Assembly (NCBI GenBank): GCA_022711765.1
Contig: JAKLEB010000002.1
Coordinates: 753,726 to 817,725 of the forward strand
Origin: Candidatus Krumholzibacteriota bacterium
Lineage (GTDB): Bacteria > Krumholzibacteriota > Krumholzibacteriia > LZORAL124-64-63
DNA length: 64,000 bases
Direction: 5' to 3'
The notes beneath the pieces are model-generated. The model was not told the origin of the DNA. It searched no databases and saw nothing but the letters and a program-made list of their open reading frames with translations. Each line of letters begins with the position of its first letter. Positions within the stretch are counted from its first letter, which is position 1. The translations under genes and the position numbers were made by a program. Below are positions 54,315 to 63,883 of this stretch, piece after piece.

Positions 54315-56182
54315 GCCGCGCTCGGATCGGCGTCGCGCCTCCGGCCGCGCACTGGGTCGCGACGCTGGTCCTGGCCGCGCTCCTCGCGTTGCTCGCCGGC
54401 TGCGGCGAGCGCGCGGACGCCCCGGCCTCGTCGCTGGCCGAGCTCGTCGCCCCGGGCGCCCTTGCCGGCCATCACCTGCTGCTCGTGACCCTGGACACCA
54501 CGCGTCCCGATCATCTCGGCTGCTACGGCGACGCGCGGGCGCGTACGCCGGTCCTCGATGAGCTGGCGAGGCGAGGACTCCGGGTGGACGGAGCCGTCAC
54601 CTGCTGCCCGGTGACCCTGCCGGCGCACGCGTCGCTGCTGACCGGCCTCGAGCCGCCGCGCCACGGCGTGCGCGACAACGGCCGCTACCGGCTGCCCGCC
54701 GACGGCGCCCGGACGCTGGCCGAGGAGCTGCGCGACGCCGGCTACGCGACGGCCGCGATCCTGGGCTGTTTCGTGCTCGACCGGCGGTTCGGCCTCGATC
54801 GCGGCTTCGAGCACTACGACTTCCGGGCGACCGCTGACGGGTTCCAGCCGCTGAGGCCCGAGTTCAACGAGCGCGATGCGCGCGAGGTGACCGACGCGGC
54901 GCTGCTCTGGCTGAGCCGGCGCGAGACCGACCGTGACGCGCGTCCGTTCTTCCTCTGGGTCCACTACTTCGATCCGCACCTGCCGTACCGTTCGCCGCTC
55001 GCCGCGAGCCCGGCGTTCCGCGACCGTCCCTACGACGCCGAGATCGCCCACGTCGACGCCGAGCTGGGGCGCCTCCTCGCCCGCTTCGCTGAGGCGGGCC
55101 TGCGCGACCGGACCGTGATCGTGGTGGTCGGGGACCACGGCGAGAGCCTCGGCGAGCACGGCGAGCCCACGCACGGGCTGTTTCTCTACGACAGCACGGT
55201 CCGCATCCCGTTGATCTTCGCCGGCGCCGCCCTGGATGGTCGAGCGCGACGCCTCGACGACCGGGTGGTGAGCATCGTCGACCTGCGCCCCACGCTCGAG
55301 GATCTCCTCGGCCTGGCCCGCAGCGAGCCGTGCGACGGGATCAGCCTGTTTGCGCCGCCGGCGGCCGACCGCGCCGTCTACCTCGAGACGGAGCTGCCGC
55401 TCGGGCTCGCCGGCTGGAGCCCGCTCTTCGCCCTGCGCACGCGGACCGAGAAGTTCGTGCTGGCGCCGCAGCCGGAGAGCTACGACCTGGCGGCCGACGC
55501 CGGCGAGACGCGCAACCGGTGGACGGCCGGCGGCCATCCGAGCGCGGGCCTCGAGCGAATGCTCCGCGACAGGCTGGCGAGCCAGGGGGAGGAGATCCGC
55601 GGGCGTCGCGCGATCGACGACCTCGAGGCGCGACGCCTGGCCTCGCTCGGTTACGTCCTGGCGAGCGGAGACGAGGCGGCGGAACGGCCCGACCCCAAGG
55701 CCATGCTGCCGCTCTACAACCGCCTCCTGCGCGCGGAAACGGCGTACACGCAGAGCCGCTTCGCGGAGGCGCTGGCCCTCGCGAACGACGTCCTGCACGA
55801 AGCTCCGGACCACGAGCCGGCCATCCGTCTCGTGGCGTTCTCCGAGCACCGGCTGGGACGCGCCAACCAGGCCCTGGACCTGCTGGACCGCGCCTTCAAC
55901 CGCCGGCCGCGGCCGTACCTCGGCCGGGCGCTCGCGCAGCTGCTCATCCTCGAGAATCGCCTGGACGAAGCGCGGGCCGTGCTCGACCGGTACGCGGAAC
56001 TCGCGCCGGGCGACGGCCGCGTGGCGGTGCTGCGAGGCGATCTCTGCGTCCGGCTCGGCGATCCCGCGGCCGCCCGCCGATTCTATCGCCAGGCGATCGC
56101 CGAGGACTACAACCTGGTCGGGCCGCAGGCCGAGCTGCGGCTGCGCCAGCTCGCGACCTCGCCCCGCGCCGAGTCACCCTAG
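54311..56182 (+). CDS. Sulfatase-superfamily/TPR lipoprotein with Thr at the nucleophile position
   Basis: 623 residues. The signal ends in lipobox LLAGC (Cys31). The alkaline-phosphatase fold is shown by VTLDTTRPDHLGCYGD (metal Asp62) and VVVGDHGESLGEHGE. The active-site loop reads CCPVTLPAHASLLTG: Thr102 occupies the formylglycine position and Arg of C/S-x-P-x-R is His. From about residue 465 three TPR-like units follow (YTQSRFAEALALANDVLHEAPDHEP and similar). Such TLPxHASLLTG proteins are numerous and often called sulfatases, but the chemistry is unproven. It closes an operon with the FGE-fold protein and converges on the DUF4350-like gene. Confidence 0.87.
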   Translation: MSRARIGVAPPAAHWVATLVLAALLALLAGCGERADAPASSLAELVAPGALAGHHLLLVTLDTTRPDHLGCYGDARARTPVLDELARRGLRVDGAVTCCPVTLPAHASLLTGLEPPRHGVRDNGRYRLPADGARTLAEELRDAGYATAAILGCFVLDRRFGLDRGFEHYDFRATADGFQPLRPEFNERDAREVTDAALLWLSRRETDRDARPFFLWVHYFDPHLPYRSPLAASPAFRDRPYDAEIAHVDAELGRLLARFAEAGLRDRTVIVVVGDHGESLGEHGEPTHGLFLYDSTVRIPLIFAGAALDGRARRLDDRVVSIVDLRPTLEDLLGLARSEPCDGISLFAPPAADRAVYLETELPLGLAGWSPLFALRTRTEKFVLAPQPESYDLAADAGETRNRWTAGGHPSAGLERMLRDRLASQGEEIRGRRAIDDLEARRLASLGYVLASGDEAAERPDPKAMLPLYNRLLRAETAYTQSRFAEALALANDVLHEAPDHEPAIRLVAFSEHRLGRANQALDLLDRAFNRRPRPYLGRALAQLLILENRLDEARAVLDRYAELAPGDGRVAVLRGDLCVRLGDPAAARRFYRQAIAEDYNLVGPQAELRLRQLATSPRAESP

Positions 56183-56193
56183 GTCGTGGGAAC

Positions 56194-57087
56194 TCACCGG
56201 GCAGGTAGCTCGCCGACGAGCCACCGGATCACGTTCCGCGCGAACTGCCGGTTCCAGGTCGCCTCCGGATGGTCGAATCCGATCGCAGCATGGCCCGGAC
56301 GCGTCGCCTGCGAGGTGAACATGGCAGCTTCGCCGAAGACGGCCACCCGGCCGTCGCCCACGATCAGCGCGGCTCCCTGCCAGAGGCCGGCGGCGTCCCG
56401 GCGCGGAGTCGTCTCCGAGAACTCCCAGGCGGTCTCGGGCAGCAGCATCACGGCGCCGGCGGGCACGACCAGGAGAGGTTGTGCGTCACGACCCGCCTCG
56501 ACCCGGAATGCGTGGCCGGTGAACGAGAGCACGAAGGGGATCGGCGCGTCGCCATCGCCGCCGCGGACGATGGGATGAGCGGCCAGCGTGCTGTCGCCGG
56601 CGTCGAAGCGGAGGATGCCGTCATCGCGCGCGCCGACGACGAAACCGTTGTCCATGACGATCCCGAATGCGGCGGCCAGTGCGCCGGCCGCGCCCGGAAA
56701 CGGCATGTGGTCGGCAATCAACAAGAGCCGGCCGCCCGCCGCGACCCAGGCGGCGACCGCAGCGATCTCCCCGGCGGTGAAGGCGGACGGCGTGGGCAGG
56801 GACCACCGGTCGCGGTTGGCGGGCGCCAGGGCGTTGGCGATCACGAGGAGGTCGAGGTCGGCCAGGCCGGCGGCGGTGAAGGTGGCCGTGACGTCCGTGA
56901 CCTCGCCCCCGTCGGCGCGCACGAGCTCTGCGAACGGCGCGTACCGACCGGCAGCCGTGTGGTAGTTGCCGTGGCCGGCGTCGATGCCGACCCGGACGGG
57001 CTCGCCCGCCGCCGCCGCGGCCACCACCGCGAGCGCGGCGGCCAGCGCGGCGACGGACGCGCCGGGTCGCGCGGCGGACGCGGTCAT
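56194..57087 (-). CDS. Exported DUF4350-like protein in the cys operon
   Basis: 297 residues. The ATG at 57087 overlaps the cysNC stop (ATGA). A long Ala-rich signal peptide leads into [49 protein letters not shown] and [18 protein letters not shown], a flavodoxin/GATase-like alpha-beta fold as in DUF4350 and ThuA-type proteins. [13 protein letters not shown] comes near the end. No catalytic cysteine is seen. It may bind a ligand in the periplasm. Coupling to sulfate-activation genes suggests a role in sulfur metabolism, but this is inference only. Confidence 0.78.
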   Translation of the reverse strand: MTASAARPGASVAALAAALAVVAAAAAGEPVRVGIDAGHGNYHTAAGRYAPFAELVRADGGEVTDVTATFTAAGLADLDLLVIANALAPANRDRWSLPTPSAFTAGEIAAVAAWVAAGGRLLLIADHMPFPGAAGALAAAFGIVMDNGFVVGARDDGILRFDAGDSTLAAHPIVRGGDGDAPIPFVLSFTGHAFRVEAGRDAQPLLVVPAGAVMLLPETAWEFSETTPRRDAAGLWQGAALIVGDGRVAVFGEAAMFTSQATRPGHAAIGFDHPEATWNRQFARNVIRWLVGELPAR

Positions 57088-59030
57088 GGCAGGACCTCGC
57101 GCCCGCGCAACGCCGCGACGATCTCGCCGGCGCACCTCTCGGCGCTGAGCGTCGCGGTCTCGAGCCTGAGCTCGGGCGCTTCCGGCGCCTCGTACGGGTC
57201 GGTGATCCCGGTGAACTGGGGGATCTCGCCGGCGCGCACCTTCCGGTACAGCCCCTTCGGGTCGCGGGCCTCGCAGACCGCGAGCGGCGTATCGAGGTGG
57301 ACCTCGAGGAAGGCGCCGTCGCCGACGATGTCGCGCGCGCGCCGCCGGTCCGCGCGGTACGGGCTGATGAAGGCCGAGATGACGATCACGCCGACCTCGT
57401 TCATGAGCCGCGCGACCTCGGCGATGCGGCGGATGTTCTCCGCGCGGTCGTCGGCGCTGAAGGCGAGGTCGCTGTTGAGGCCATGGCGGATGTTGTCGCC
57501 GTCGAGCACGTAGCAGAGCCTGCCCTCGGCGGCGAGCTGGCGCTCGAGCTCGTAGGCGATCGTCGACTTGCCGCTGCCGCTGAGGCCCGTGAGCCAGACG
57601 GTGAAACCCCTCTGGCCGAGCCGCCGCTCCCGGTCCCGGCGGCTCACGGAGCCGCGGGCCTCGGCGATGTGCCGGCTCTTGGGCCCCTGGACGGGCTCGC
57701 GCACGACGCGGTCGATGATCATGCCGGCGCCGACCGTGACGTTGGTCACCCGGTCGATGATGATGAAGGCGCCGGTCGCGCGGTTGCGGTCGTACGGATC
57801 GAAGGCGATCGGACGGTGCATGGTCAGGTGCACGCGCCCGATCTCGTTCAGGCGCAGGGCGTGGGCCTCGCCCGGCGCCTTGCGCAGGTTGTCGACGTCC
57901 ATCTTGTAACGCACGGCCCCGAGGACCCCGGGCACGAGGTTGGTGGTGTGCTTGATCAGGTACGTGCGGCCCGGCTCGGCCGGGATCTCGTGCATCCAGA
58001 CGACCATGGCCTCGAGATCGTGGCCGATCGTCGGGACGTTGTGGACCGGCGCCAGCAGGTCGCCGCGCGAGACGTCGATCTCGTCCGCGAGCGTCACCGT
58101 GACGGCCATCGGGGCGAACGCCTCGGCGATCGGTTCGCCGTCGACGTAGACGGCCTTGATCCGCGAGTGGCGTCGCGACGGCAGGCTCACGACCGAGTCG
58201 CCGGCGCGGACCACGCCCGAGGCGATGGTGCCCGCGAAGCCGCGGAAGTCGAGGTGCGGCCGCATCACGTACTGGACCGGCAGGCGCATGTCGATGAGGT
58301 TGCGGTCGCTCGCGATGTTCACGTTCTCCATGTGGTGCAGCAGGGTGGCCCCGTCGTACCACGGCGTATGCTCGCTCGGGTCGACGACGTTGTCGCCCCT
58401 GAGCGCGCAGATCGGGAAGAAGTGGATGTCGGCGAACGCCAGGCGCGACACGAACGCGTTGAAATCCTCGCGGATCCGGTCGTAGACGGCCTCCGACCAG
58501 CCCACGAGGTCGAGCTTGTTGATCGCGACCGCCACGTGCTTGATGCCCAGCAGCGAGCAGATGAACGCGTGGCGCTTGGTCTGGGTGACGACGCCGTGCC
58601 GCGCGTCGATGATGATCACGGCGAGGTCGGCGGTCGAGGCGCCGGTCGCCATGTTGCGCGTGTACTGCTCGTGGCCGGGGCAGTCGGCGATGATGAACTT
58701 CCGCTTCGCCGTGGAGAAGTAGCGATAGGCGACGTCGATGGTGATGCCCTGTTCGCGCTCGGCCTTCAGGCCGTCGGTCAACAACGCGGGGTCGAAGTCG
58801 CCGCCGACGGTGCCGTGGATCTTGGAGTCGCGGGTGACCGCGGCGAGCTGGTCTTCGTAGATCATCTTCGAATCGTAGAGGAGCCGCCCGATCAGCGTGG
58901 ACTTGCCGTCGTCCACCGACCCGCAGGTCAAGAGGCGCAGGAGATCCTTCGTCTCGTGCTTGCGCAGGTAGCCCGCGATGTCGTCGCGGATCAGGTCCTC
59001 GTCCTGGACCCGGTAGTCGTGGTCGCCCAT
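57084..59030 (-). CDS. cysNC: Bifunctional sulfate adenylyltransferase subunit 1/adenylylsulfate kinase (CysNC)
   Basis: 648 residues from the ATG at 59030 with GAAGGG upstream. The GTPase half (about 1-440) has [27 protein letters not shown] and NKLDLVGW, followed by EF-Tu-like beta domains. The APS-kinase half (about 470-648) has Walker [23 protein letters not shown] and [11 protein letters not shown]. With CysD it makes APS from ATP and sulfate at the expense of GTP, then PAPS. It starts 25 bases after the cysD stop. The CysN-CysC fusion is common. Confidence 0.97.
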   Translation of the reverse strand: MGDHDYRVQDEDLIRDDIAGYLRKHETKDLLRLLTCGSVDDGKSTLIGRLLYDSKMIYEDQLAAVTRDSKIHGTVGGDFDPALLTDGLKAEREQGITIDVAYRYFSTAKRKFIIADCPGHEQYTRNMATGASTADLAVIIIDARHGVVTQTKRHAFICSLLGIKHVAVAINKLDLVGWSEAVYDRIREDFNAFVSRLAFADIHFFPICALRGDNVVDPSEHTPWYDGATLLHHMENVNIASDRNLIDMRLPVQYVMRPHLDFRGFAGTIASGVVRAGDSVVSLPSRRHSRIKAVYVDGEPIAEAFAPMAVTVTLADEIDVSRGDLLAPVHNVPTIGHDLEAMVVWMHEIPAEPGRTYLIKHTTNLVPGVLGAVRYKMDVDNLRKAPGEAHALRLNEIGRVHLTMHRPIAFDPYDRNRATGAFIIIDRVTNVTVGAGMIIDRVVREPVQGPKSRHIAEARGSVSRRDRERRLGQRGFTVWLTGLSGSGKSTIAYELERQLAAEGRLCYVLDGDNIRHGLNSDLAFSADDRAENIRRIAEVARLMNEVGVIVISAFISPYRADRRRARDIVGDGAFLEVHLDTPLAVCEARDPKGLYRKVRAGEIPQFTGITDPYEAPEAPELRLETATLSAERCAGEIVAALRGREVLP

Positions 59031-59055
59031 GATCGCCCTTCGCCGCCGCGTGCGG

Positions 59056-59961
59056 TCAGAAATAGCCGTCCTTCTTCTTCTCCTCCATCGACGAGGCGCC
59101 ATCGTAATCGATGACGCGCCCCTGGCGTTCGCTGGTGGTGGCCAGGAGCATCTCCTGCACGATGTCCTCGATCGTCGCCGCCTCTGATTCGATCGCGCCC
59201 GTGAGCGGGTAGCAGCCGAGCGTCCGGAAGCGGACCTTGCGCTGCTGGACGACCTCGCCCGGCTCGAGCGGCATCCGGTCGTCGTCGACCATGATGAGCA
59301 CGCCGGCGCGCTCGACGACCGGCCGCACGGCCGCGAAATAGAGCGGTACGATGGGTACCTTCTCGCGCATCAAGTAGAGCCAGACGTCCAGCTCGGTCCA
59401 GTTCGAGAGCGGAAAGACGCGGATCGACTCGCCCTTGTCGACCTTGGCGTTGTAGAGGTTCCACAGTTCGGGCCGCTGGTTCTTCGGGTCCCACTGATGG
59501 AAGCGATTGCGGAAGCTGTACACGCGCTCCTTGGCCCGGGATTTCTCCTCGTCGCGCCGGGCGCCGCCGAAGACGGCGTCGTGCTCCCAGTGGTCGAGGG
59601 CTTGCTTGAGCGCCTCGGTCTTCATGATCTGGGTGTGTTTCTCTGAGCCGTGGCTGAAGGGGCCCACCCGATCGCGGCCCTCGGGGTTGATCCAGACCCG
59701 GATCTCGACGTCGTAGCGCCTGGCGACCTGCTCGCGGAACCGGTACATATCCTGGAATTTCCACTGCGTGTCGACGTGCAGGAGCGGGAAGGGGATCCTG
59801 CCGGGCGCGAACGCCTTGCTCGCCAGGTCGAGCATCACGGACGAGTCCTTGCCGATCGAGTAGAGCATCACCGGATTCTGGAACTCGGCGGCGACCTCGC
59901 GCAGGATGTGGATCGACTCGGCCTCGAGCTGCTTCAGATGGGATAGACTGTAGCTAACCAT
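59056..59961 (-). CDS. cysD: Sulfate adenylyltransferase subunit 2 (CysD)
   Basis: 301 residues from the ATG at 59961, after AGGA. It has the PP-loop ATP-pyrophosphatase signature [32 protein letters not shown] and the CysD-typical end [11 protein letters not shown]. It is the catalytic adenylyl-transfer subunit that forms adenosine 5'-phosphosulfate with CysN. It is the first gene of the cysD-cysNC-DUF4350 operon behind a good sigma-70-type promoter. No reductase (cysH) is in the window, so PAPS may also feed sulfotransferases. Confidence 0.97.
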   Translation of the reverse strand: MVSYSLSHLKQLEAESIHILREVAAEFQNPVMLYSIGKDSSVMLDLASKAFAPGRIPFPLLHVDTQWKFQDMYRFREQVARRYDVEIRVWINPEGRDRVGPFSHGSEKHTQIMKTEALKQALDHWEHDAVFGGARRDEEKSRAKERVYSFRNRFHQWDPKNQRPELWNLYNAKVDKGESIRVFPLSNWTELDVWLYLMREKVPIVPLYFAAVRPVVERAGVLIMVDDDRMPLEPGEVVQQRKVRFRTLGCYPLTGAIESEAATIEDIVQEMLLATTSERQGRVIDYDGASSMEEKKKDGYF

Positions 59962-60002
59962 GGTGGTCCTGTGGGTCGAAGGCTGGCGCACGCGATCGCT
60001 CC

Positions 60003-60031
60003 ATGGTAATCAGGTCGGGGCCGGGGCTCAA
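60003..60031 (-). promoter_or_regulatory. Promoter of the cysD operon
   Basis: Minus strand: TTGAGC (60026-60031), 17 bases, TACCAT (60003-60008). The start near 59996 gives a leader of about 35 bases. It lies in the divergent gap with the cupin gene. Confidence 0.55.
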
Positions 60032-60130
60032 CGTGGATTCGGGAGATTCCCGAGCGCAGCGCGGGCGCTGCGGAATCGGACGCTGCCCGATCCGGGCCGG
60101 CGACCGGTCGCCAACCTCCGGGAGGTCCGC

Positions 60131-60460
60131 ATGTTCGAATTTCCTGCCTTCCTTGATCGCCTGCCCGAATTCGACCTCGGGCTGCCGGGTTTCCGGGGGC
60201 GCTTGCTCCAGGGCGCGACGCAGCAGGCCGCCCTGATGAGCTTCGACCAGGAGGTCGTGGTTCCCGAGCACAGTCACGGCGAACAATGGGAGCTGGTGGT
60301 GGCCGGCGAGGTCGTCCTGACGGCCGGCGGCGCGACGCGCACGTACCGCGTCGGTGAGTCGTTCCACATCCCGGCGGGAGCGTTGCACAGCGCCGTGGTC
60401 AAGGCCGGCTACCGCTCGGTCGCCTTCTTCGCGCAGCCGGACCGTTACCGGGCGCTGTGA
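60131..60460 (+). CDS. Small cupin-domain protein
   Basis: 109 residues from the ATG at 60131, with GGGAGG (60120-60125) 5 bases before it; the open frame upstream has no such site. The single cupin fold is clear: VVVPEHSHGEQWELVVAGEVVLTAGG provides the first metal-binding motif (two His and a Glu) and YRVGESFHIPAGALHSAVVKAGY the second. Small cupins of this kind bind a metal and act as isomerases, dioxygenases or ligand sensors; the substrate is not predictable. It stands alone, diverging from cysD. Confidence 0.85.
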   Translation: MFEFPAFLDRLPEFDLGLPGFRGRLLQGATQQAALMSFDQEVVVPEHSHGEQWELVVAGEVVLTAGGATRTYRVGESFHIPAGALHSAVVKAGYRSVAFFAQPDRYRAL

Positions 60461-60475
60461 ATCGGGGAGAGCGCG

Positions 60476-61012
60476 TCAGATACGCAGCTTGAACCCCGGC
60501 CGCCAGTGGAAATCGGGCCGTCCGGGCGCGTGCGCGAGCGCCCAGTGGCTGAGCGCCCCCGTGGGCGAGCGGAGCACGACGCCGACCCCGAGTTCGAGGG
60601 CGCCGTCGACCGCGAACCCCGCGAGCGGGCAGCGAAGCTGGACCGTGAGCGCCCGCGAGTTCTGCGCGACCGCGCAACCGAGCGCCGCCGCGGCGGCCTC
60701 CGGACGCATCTGCTGCCGGTAACCGGCGAATCGGTAGACGTTCCAGTCGCCGGACGGCGCGAGGTTCAGCTCCCAGTATCCGGGGTCGCCCAGGCGGGCG
60801 GCAAAGACCTCGAAGCAGGTGTCCGTCCACAGCGCGTCGCGTCGCGCCGGCCCGGCGGCGGGCGCCGGGACCGCGATCGCGTCGACGTCGCCGCGCAGCG
60901 ACCAGCGGACCACGAGATCGTCGCCATCGCGCCCGGCGGTGCCGCCGAGCATCAGGTTCCGGTGGGGGCCCGGCGCGGGATACCGGACGAGCGTGAACGA
61001 TTGACGTGGCAA
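60476..61012 (-). CDS. DOMON-like domain protein
   Basis: 178 residues from a TTG at 61012 with GGGAGG 5 bases upstream; the longer open frame before it is low-complexity. The body is beta-rich with LWTDTCFEVFAARLGDPGYWELNLAPSGDWNVYRFAGYRQ, the conserved core of the DOMON-like/carbohydrate-binding-type proteins known in cyanobacteria and proteobacteria, and ends HWALAHAPGRPDFHW. No signal peptide is seen. The fold suggests sugar or heme binding; the function is unproven. Confidence 0.78.
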   Translation of the reverse strand: MPRQSFTLVRYPAPGPHRNLMLGGTAGRDGDDLVVRWSLRGDVDAIAVPAPAAGPARRDALWTDTCFEVFAARLGDPGYWELNLAPSGDWNVYRFAGYRQQMRPEAAAAALGCAVAQNSRALTVQLRCPLAGFAVDGALELGVGVVLRSPTGALSHWALAHAPGRPDFHWRPGFKLRI

Positions 61013-61353
61013 CGGGACCTCCCGGGCGAGACGATCGCGAAGGACCGGTGCCCATCCTGCCAGCCCGCGTCGAGATCGCCAAGCCTGGTCTTGATTCCGA
61101 GCCGGAATTCGGCGCGGCCGACAACCAACCGCGGCCGCGCGCGTGTGGCTCGACGGCGAGGTGCTCGATCCCCCGTGGGTCACGGGCCTCGTGAGGCAAC
61201 TGCATCCCCTGCGACGCGGACGGGGAGATCACTCGCGGGCTCGGCGGTCCGGTGGTCGTGCAGCCGAACGGTCTGCTCGTCGAAGGTGACCGCCTGCTCC
61301 GGGGCAATGGCGGTGACGGTCGCCTCTGGCGGGTGGCCTGGCGGAAGAGAGGG
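61013..61353. other. 341-base gap without a supported gene
   Basis: This stretch lies between the DOMON-like gene and the 2TM gene, both minus strand. The only structure is the DOMON-like ribosome site at its left edge. Short open stretches occur on both strands (for example an in-frame run right after the 2TM stop), but none has a start with a ribosome site or a recognisable domain. Confidence 0.5.
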
Positions 61354-61596
61354 TCACGAACCGGTGGAAGGACGCCGCCGGCGCCACAGGTAGGCGCCCA
61401 GCGCCGCGAGGCCGCCGATCACGACGAGATCGCGGAGCACCCGGAAGAGGTTGATGACCCAGGCGATGCCGAGCCCGAGAGCGACCCACTGGACCCACCA
61501 GTCGCCCGGCGAGGTCATCAGATTGATGGCGAAGCAGAGCGCCAGGATGAAGGGAGCGACGAAGAGGAACTTGATCGCGTGCAGGGTCCGGAACAT
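61354..61596 (-). CDS. Small 2TM-domain membrane protein
   Basis: 80 residues from an ATG 8 bases after GGAGG. Two hydrophobic stretches (FLFVAPFILALCFAINLM at about 10-27 and a second broad stretch spanning about 33-65) are separated by a short loop with SPGDWWVQW, and the tail is basic (YLWRRRRP). The pattern fits the 2TM domain proteins found next to many envelope genes. It is an inner-membrane protein of unknown function and diverges from the glycosyltransferase gene. Confidence 0.8.
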   Translation of the reverse strand: MFRTLHAIKFLFVAPFILALCFAINLMTSPGDWWVQWVALGLGIAWVINLFRVLRDLVVIGGLAALGAYLWRRRRPSTGS

Positions 61597-61676
61597 GGCG
61601 ACACCTCCGTCGGCGATCAACGACGGATCGTCCGCCGCGATTGTTGCAATCGTCACCCCGGCTCGACTCAACCGCG

Positions 61677-61706
61677 CTGGCCCGTGGCGGTCCCATCTGA
61701 TATCAT
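61677..61706 (+). promoter_or_regulatory. Possible promoter of the glycosyltransferase gene
   Basis: CTGGCC (61677-61682), 18 bases, TATCAT (61701-61706). The -10 is good and the -35 poor. The start near 61713 lies before CAGGAG (61743-61748). Confidence 0.4.
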
Positions 61707-61758
61707 TCCGCGACCGCCCGGGGCCCGGATCCGCCCGCAGCCCAGGAGAGACGACCGG

Positions 61759-62904
61759 ATGAGAGTGGCCATGCTCGGCAACTTCCCCGCCGATCCCGAG
61801 CGCATGCCCGGCGGCGTGGAGGCCGTGATCCGCAACCTGGCGACCGAGTTGGCGCGTGTGCCGGGGCTCGACGTGCACATCCTGACCTGCGTGCGCGGCG
61901 CGACCGCGACGCGCGAGACGGGCTACCGCAGTGTCACGCTCCACTACCTGCCCGGACAGCCCGCGCTCGGTAATCTCACCCGGCATCTGCGCGACCGGCG
62001 CGCCCTCGGCCGAGCCCTCGCGCGGTTGAGGCCGGACATCGTCCACGGCCACGGGACGGACGCGTACTCGGCCGCCGTGGTCGACACGAGCTGGCCGCAG
62101 GTCGTGACCGTGCACGGCATCCTCTACAAGGAAGTGCGACTCTACCGGGGACTGCCGGGCGCCGTGCGCCGCCAGGCGCTCGCGAGCCTCGAGCGGCGCG
62201 TGCTGCGGCGGTCGCGCCACATCCTGGTGATCGCGGACTACGTGCGGGACGCGATCGCGCACCTCACGCGCGCGCGTTTCCATCGTGTCGCCAATCCGGT
62301 CGACCGGCGCTGCTTCGACCTGACGGCCCACGACGACGGCCAGACGGTGCTCACCGTCGCGACGGTGCAGGAACGCAAGGGCCAGCTTCACCTGGTCGAG
62401 GCGATGGCGCGGGTGCGCCGCGAGGTGCCGGGCGCGCGCCTGGTCTGCCTCGGCAAGATCCTCGAGCCCGCCTACGCGGCGGCCGTGCGCCGGCGCGCGG
62501 TCGAGCTGGGCTTGCGGGATGCGGTCGAGCTCGTCGGTTTCGTGCCGGACGACGAGCTCGACCACGCGTTGCAGACCTGCGCCGTGTTCGCGCTCGGTTC
62601 GCTCGAGGAGAGCTCGCCCGTGTCGATCGCCGAGGCGATGACGCTTGGCAAGCCGGTCGTCGCCACCCGCGTCGGCGGCGTCCCGGATCTCGTGACCGCC
62701 GGCGAAACCGGCTACCTCGTCGAGCACGGCGACGTCGCCGGCACGGCCGACGCGCTGGTCCGCCTGCTCGCCGACGCAGCGCATCGCCGCCAGCTCGGCG
62801 AGCGCGCCGCCGCGCGCGCCCGCCGCGACTTCCACCCGGCCGCCGTGGCCCGCCAGACGGTCGACGTCTACCGGCAGATCCTCGAGGAGACCTCCGCGCG
62901 ATGA
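61759..62904 (+). CDS. Family 4 glycosyltransferase (GT-B fold)
   Basis: 381 residues from the ATG at 61759 with CAGGAG upstream. The N-terminal half has MPGGVEAVIRNLATELA and DIVHGHGTDAYSAAV. The C-terminal donor domain has TVATVQERKGQLHLVEAMARV and the E-x7-E motif in LEESSPVSIAEAMTLGKPVVATRVGGVPDLV. These are the signatures of retaining GT4 enzymes that build surface polysaccharides or glycolipids from nucleotide sugars. The next gene, an epimerase, overlaps by ATGA, so the two likely serve one glycan pathway. Confidence 0.93.
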   Translation: MRVAMLGNFPADPERMPGGVEAVIRNLATELARVPGLDVHILTCVRGATATRETGYRSVTLHYLPGQPALGNLTRHLRDRRALGRALARLRPDIVHGHGTDAYSAAVVDTSWPQVVTVHGILYKEVRLYRGLPGAVRRQALASLERRVLRRSRHILVIADYVRDAIAHLTRARFHRVANPVDRRCFDLTAHDDGQTVLTVATVQERKGQLHLVEAMARVRREVPGARLVCLGKILEPAYAAAVRRRAVELGLRDAVELVGFVPDDELDHALQTCAVFALGSLEESSPVSIAEAMTLGKPVVATRVGGVPDLVTAGETGYLVEHGDVAGTADALVRLLADAAHRRQLGERAAARARRDFHPAAVARQTVDVYRQILEETSAR

Positions 62905-63857
62905 ACGACCTCTCCAGTATCCGTGTCCTCGTCACCGGCGGCGCCGGCTTCATCCCGAGCCACCTCGTCGATCTCCTGGTCGCCCGCGGCGCGCGGGTCA
63001 CGGTGCTCGACGACCTCTCGGCGGGCACCCGCGAGAACCTCGCGCGTGTGGCGGGCGCGATCGAGTTCGTGGAAGGCTCGGTCGCGGACCGGGACCTCGT
63101 CGACCGCGTCGTCGCCGGGCAGGAGTGGGTCTTCAACTTCGCCGCCAACGCCGACGTGCCGCGCTCGGTCAAGCATCCGGATACCGACTTCACGAGCAAC
63201 GCCCTGGGCGCCCACCACGTCTTCGACGCGTGCCGGCGTCACGGCGTTGGGCGCGTGGTGCAGGCAAGCACGGCCGCGGTCTACGGCGAGCCGCGCTACA
63301 CGCCGATGGACGAGGAGCACCCGCTGCGGCCGATCTCGCCGTACGGCGCGTCCAAGCTGGGCGCGGAGGCCCTCGGCTTCGCCTACCACCACACGTACGG
63401 ATTGCCGTTCACCGCCCTGCGCATCTTCAACACCTACGGGCCGCGCCAGCCGCGCTACGTGATCTACGACCTCTTCCGCAAGCTCGAGCGCGACCGCCGG
63501 CGACTGGAGGTCCTCGGCACGGGCGAGCAGGTGCGCGACTACTGCTATGTCGCCGACACGGCGACGGCGTTCCTCGCGGTGGCCGGCGACGAGGGCACCA
63601 TCGGCGAGGTCTACAACATCGCCGGCGGCCAGCCGGTGTCGATCCGCGAACTGGTCGCGCTCATCCTCGAGACGCTGGGTCTCGCGGACACGGAGCCGTA
63701 CTACACGGGCCAGAGCTGGCCCGGGGACATCTCGCGTCTGGTGGCCGACGTCACGCGCCTGCGCGCGCGGGGGTTCGCGCCGACGGTCGACCTGCGGGAA
63801 GGCCTGCGGCGTTTCGCCGAGTGGATCGACATCGCGCCGGGCGAGGGCGCTCGCTGA
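62901..63857 (+). CDS. NAD-dependent sugar-nucleotide epimerase/dehydratase (extended SDR)
   Basis: 318 residues. The Rossmann start is VLVTGGAGFIPSHLVDLL; the third glycine of the usual GxxGxxG motif is Pro19 here. FNFAANADVPRSVKHP, STAAVYGEP and the catalytic PYGASK (Tyr and Lys) are intact, as is RIFNTYGPRQPRYVIYD. It belongs with UDP-glucose 4-epimerase and dTDP-glucose dehydratase relatives and should make an activated sugar for the coupled glycosyltransferase. The gene ends 26 bases before the converging partial gene. Confidence 0.92.
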   Translation: MNDLSSIRVLVTGGAGFIPSHLVDLLVARGARVTVLDDLSAGTRENLARVAGAIEFVEGSVADRDLVDRVVAGQEWVFNFAANADVPRSVKHPDTDFTSNALGAHHVFDACRRHGVGRVVQASTAAVYGEPRYTPMDEEHPLRPISPYGASKLGAEALGFAYHHTYGLPFTALRIFNTYGPRQPRYVIYDLFRKLERDRRRLEVLGTGEQVRDYCYVADTATAFLAVAGDEGTIGEVYNIAGGQPVSIRELVALILETLGLADTEPYYTGQSWPGDISRLVADVTRLRARGFAPTVDLREGLRRFAEWIDIAPGEGAR

Positions 63858-63883
63858 TCGGCGGTGGTCGCCGGCCTGGCGCG

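Noticed and set aside
61180..61353. Coding-like run in frame after the 2TM stop (minus strand)
   Set aside because: No start codon with a ribosome site and no domain; an opposite-strand frame looks equally plausible, so neither can be supported.
61252..61758. Upstream extension of the glycosyltransferase frame
   Set aside because: It covers the antisense of the 2TM gene and the promoter gap; the ATG at 61759 has a ribosome site and starts exactly at the GT-B fold.
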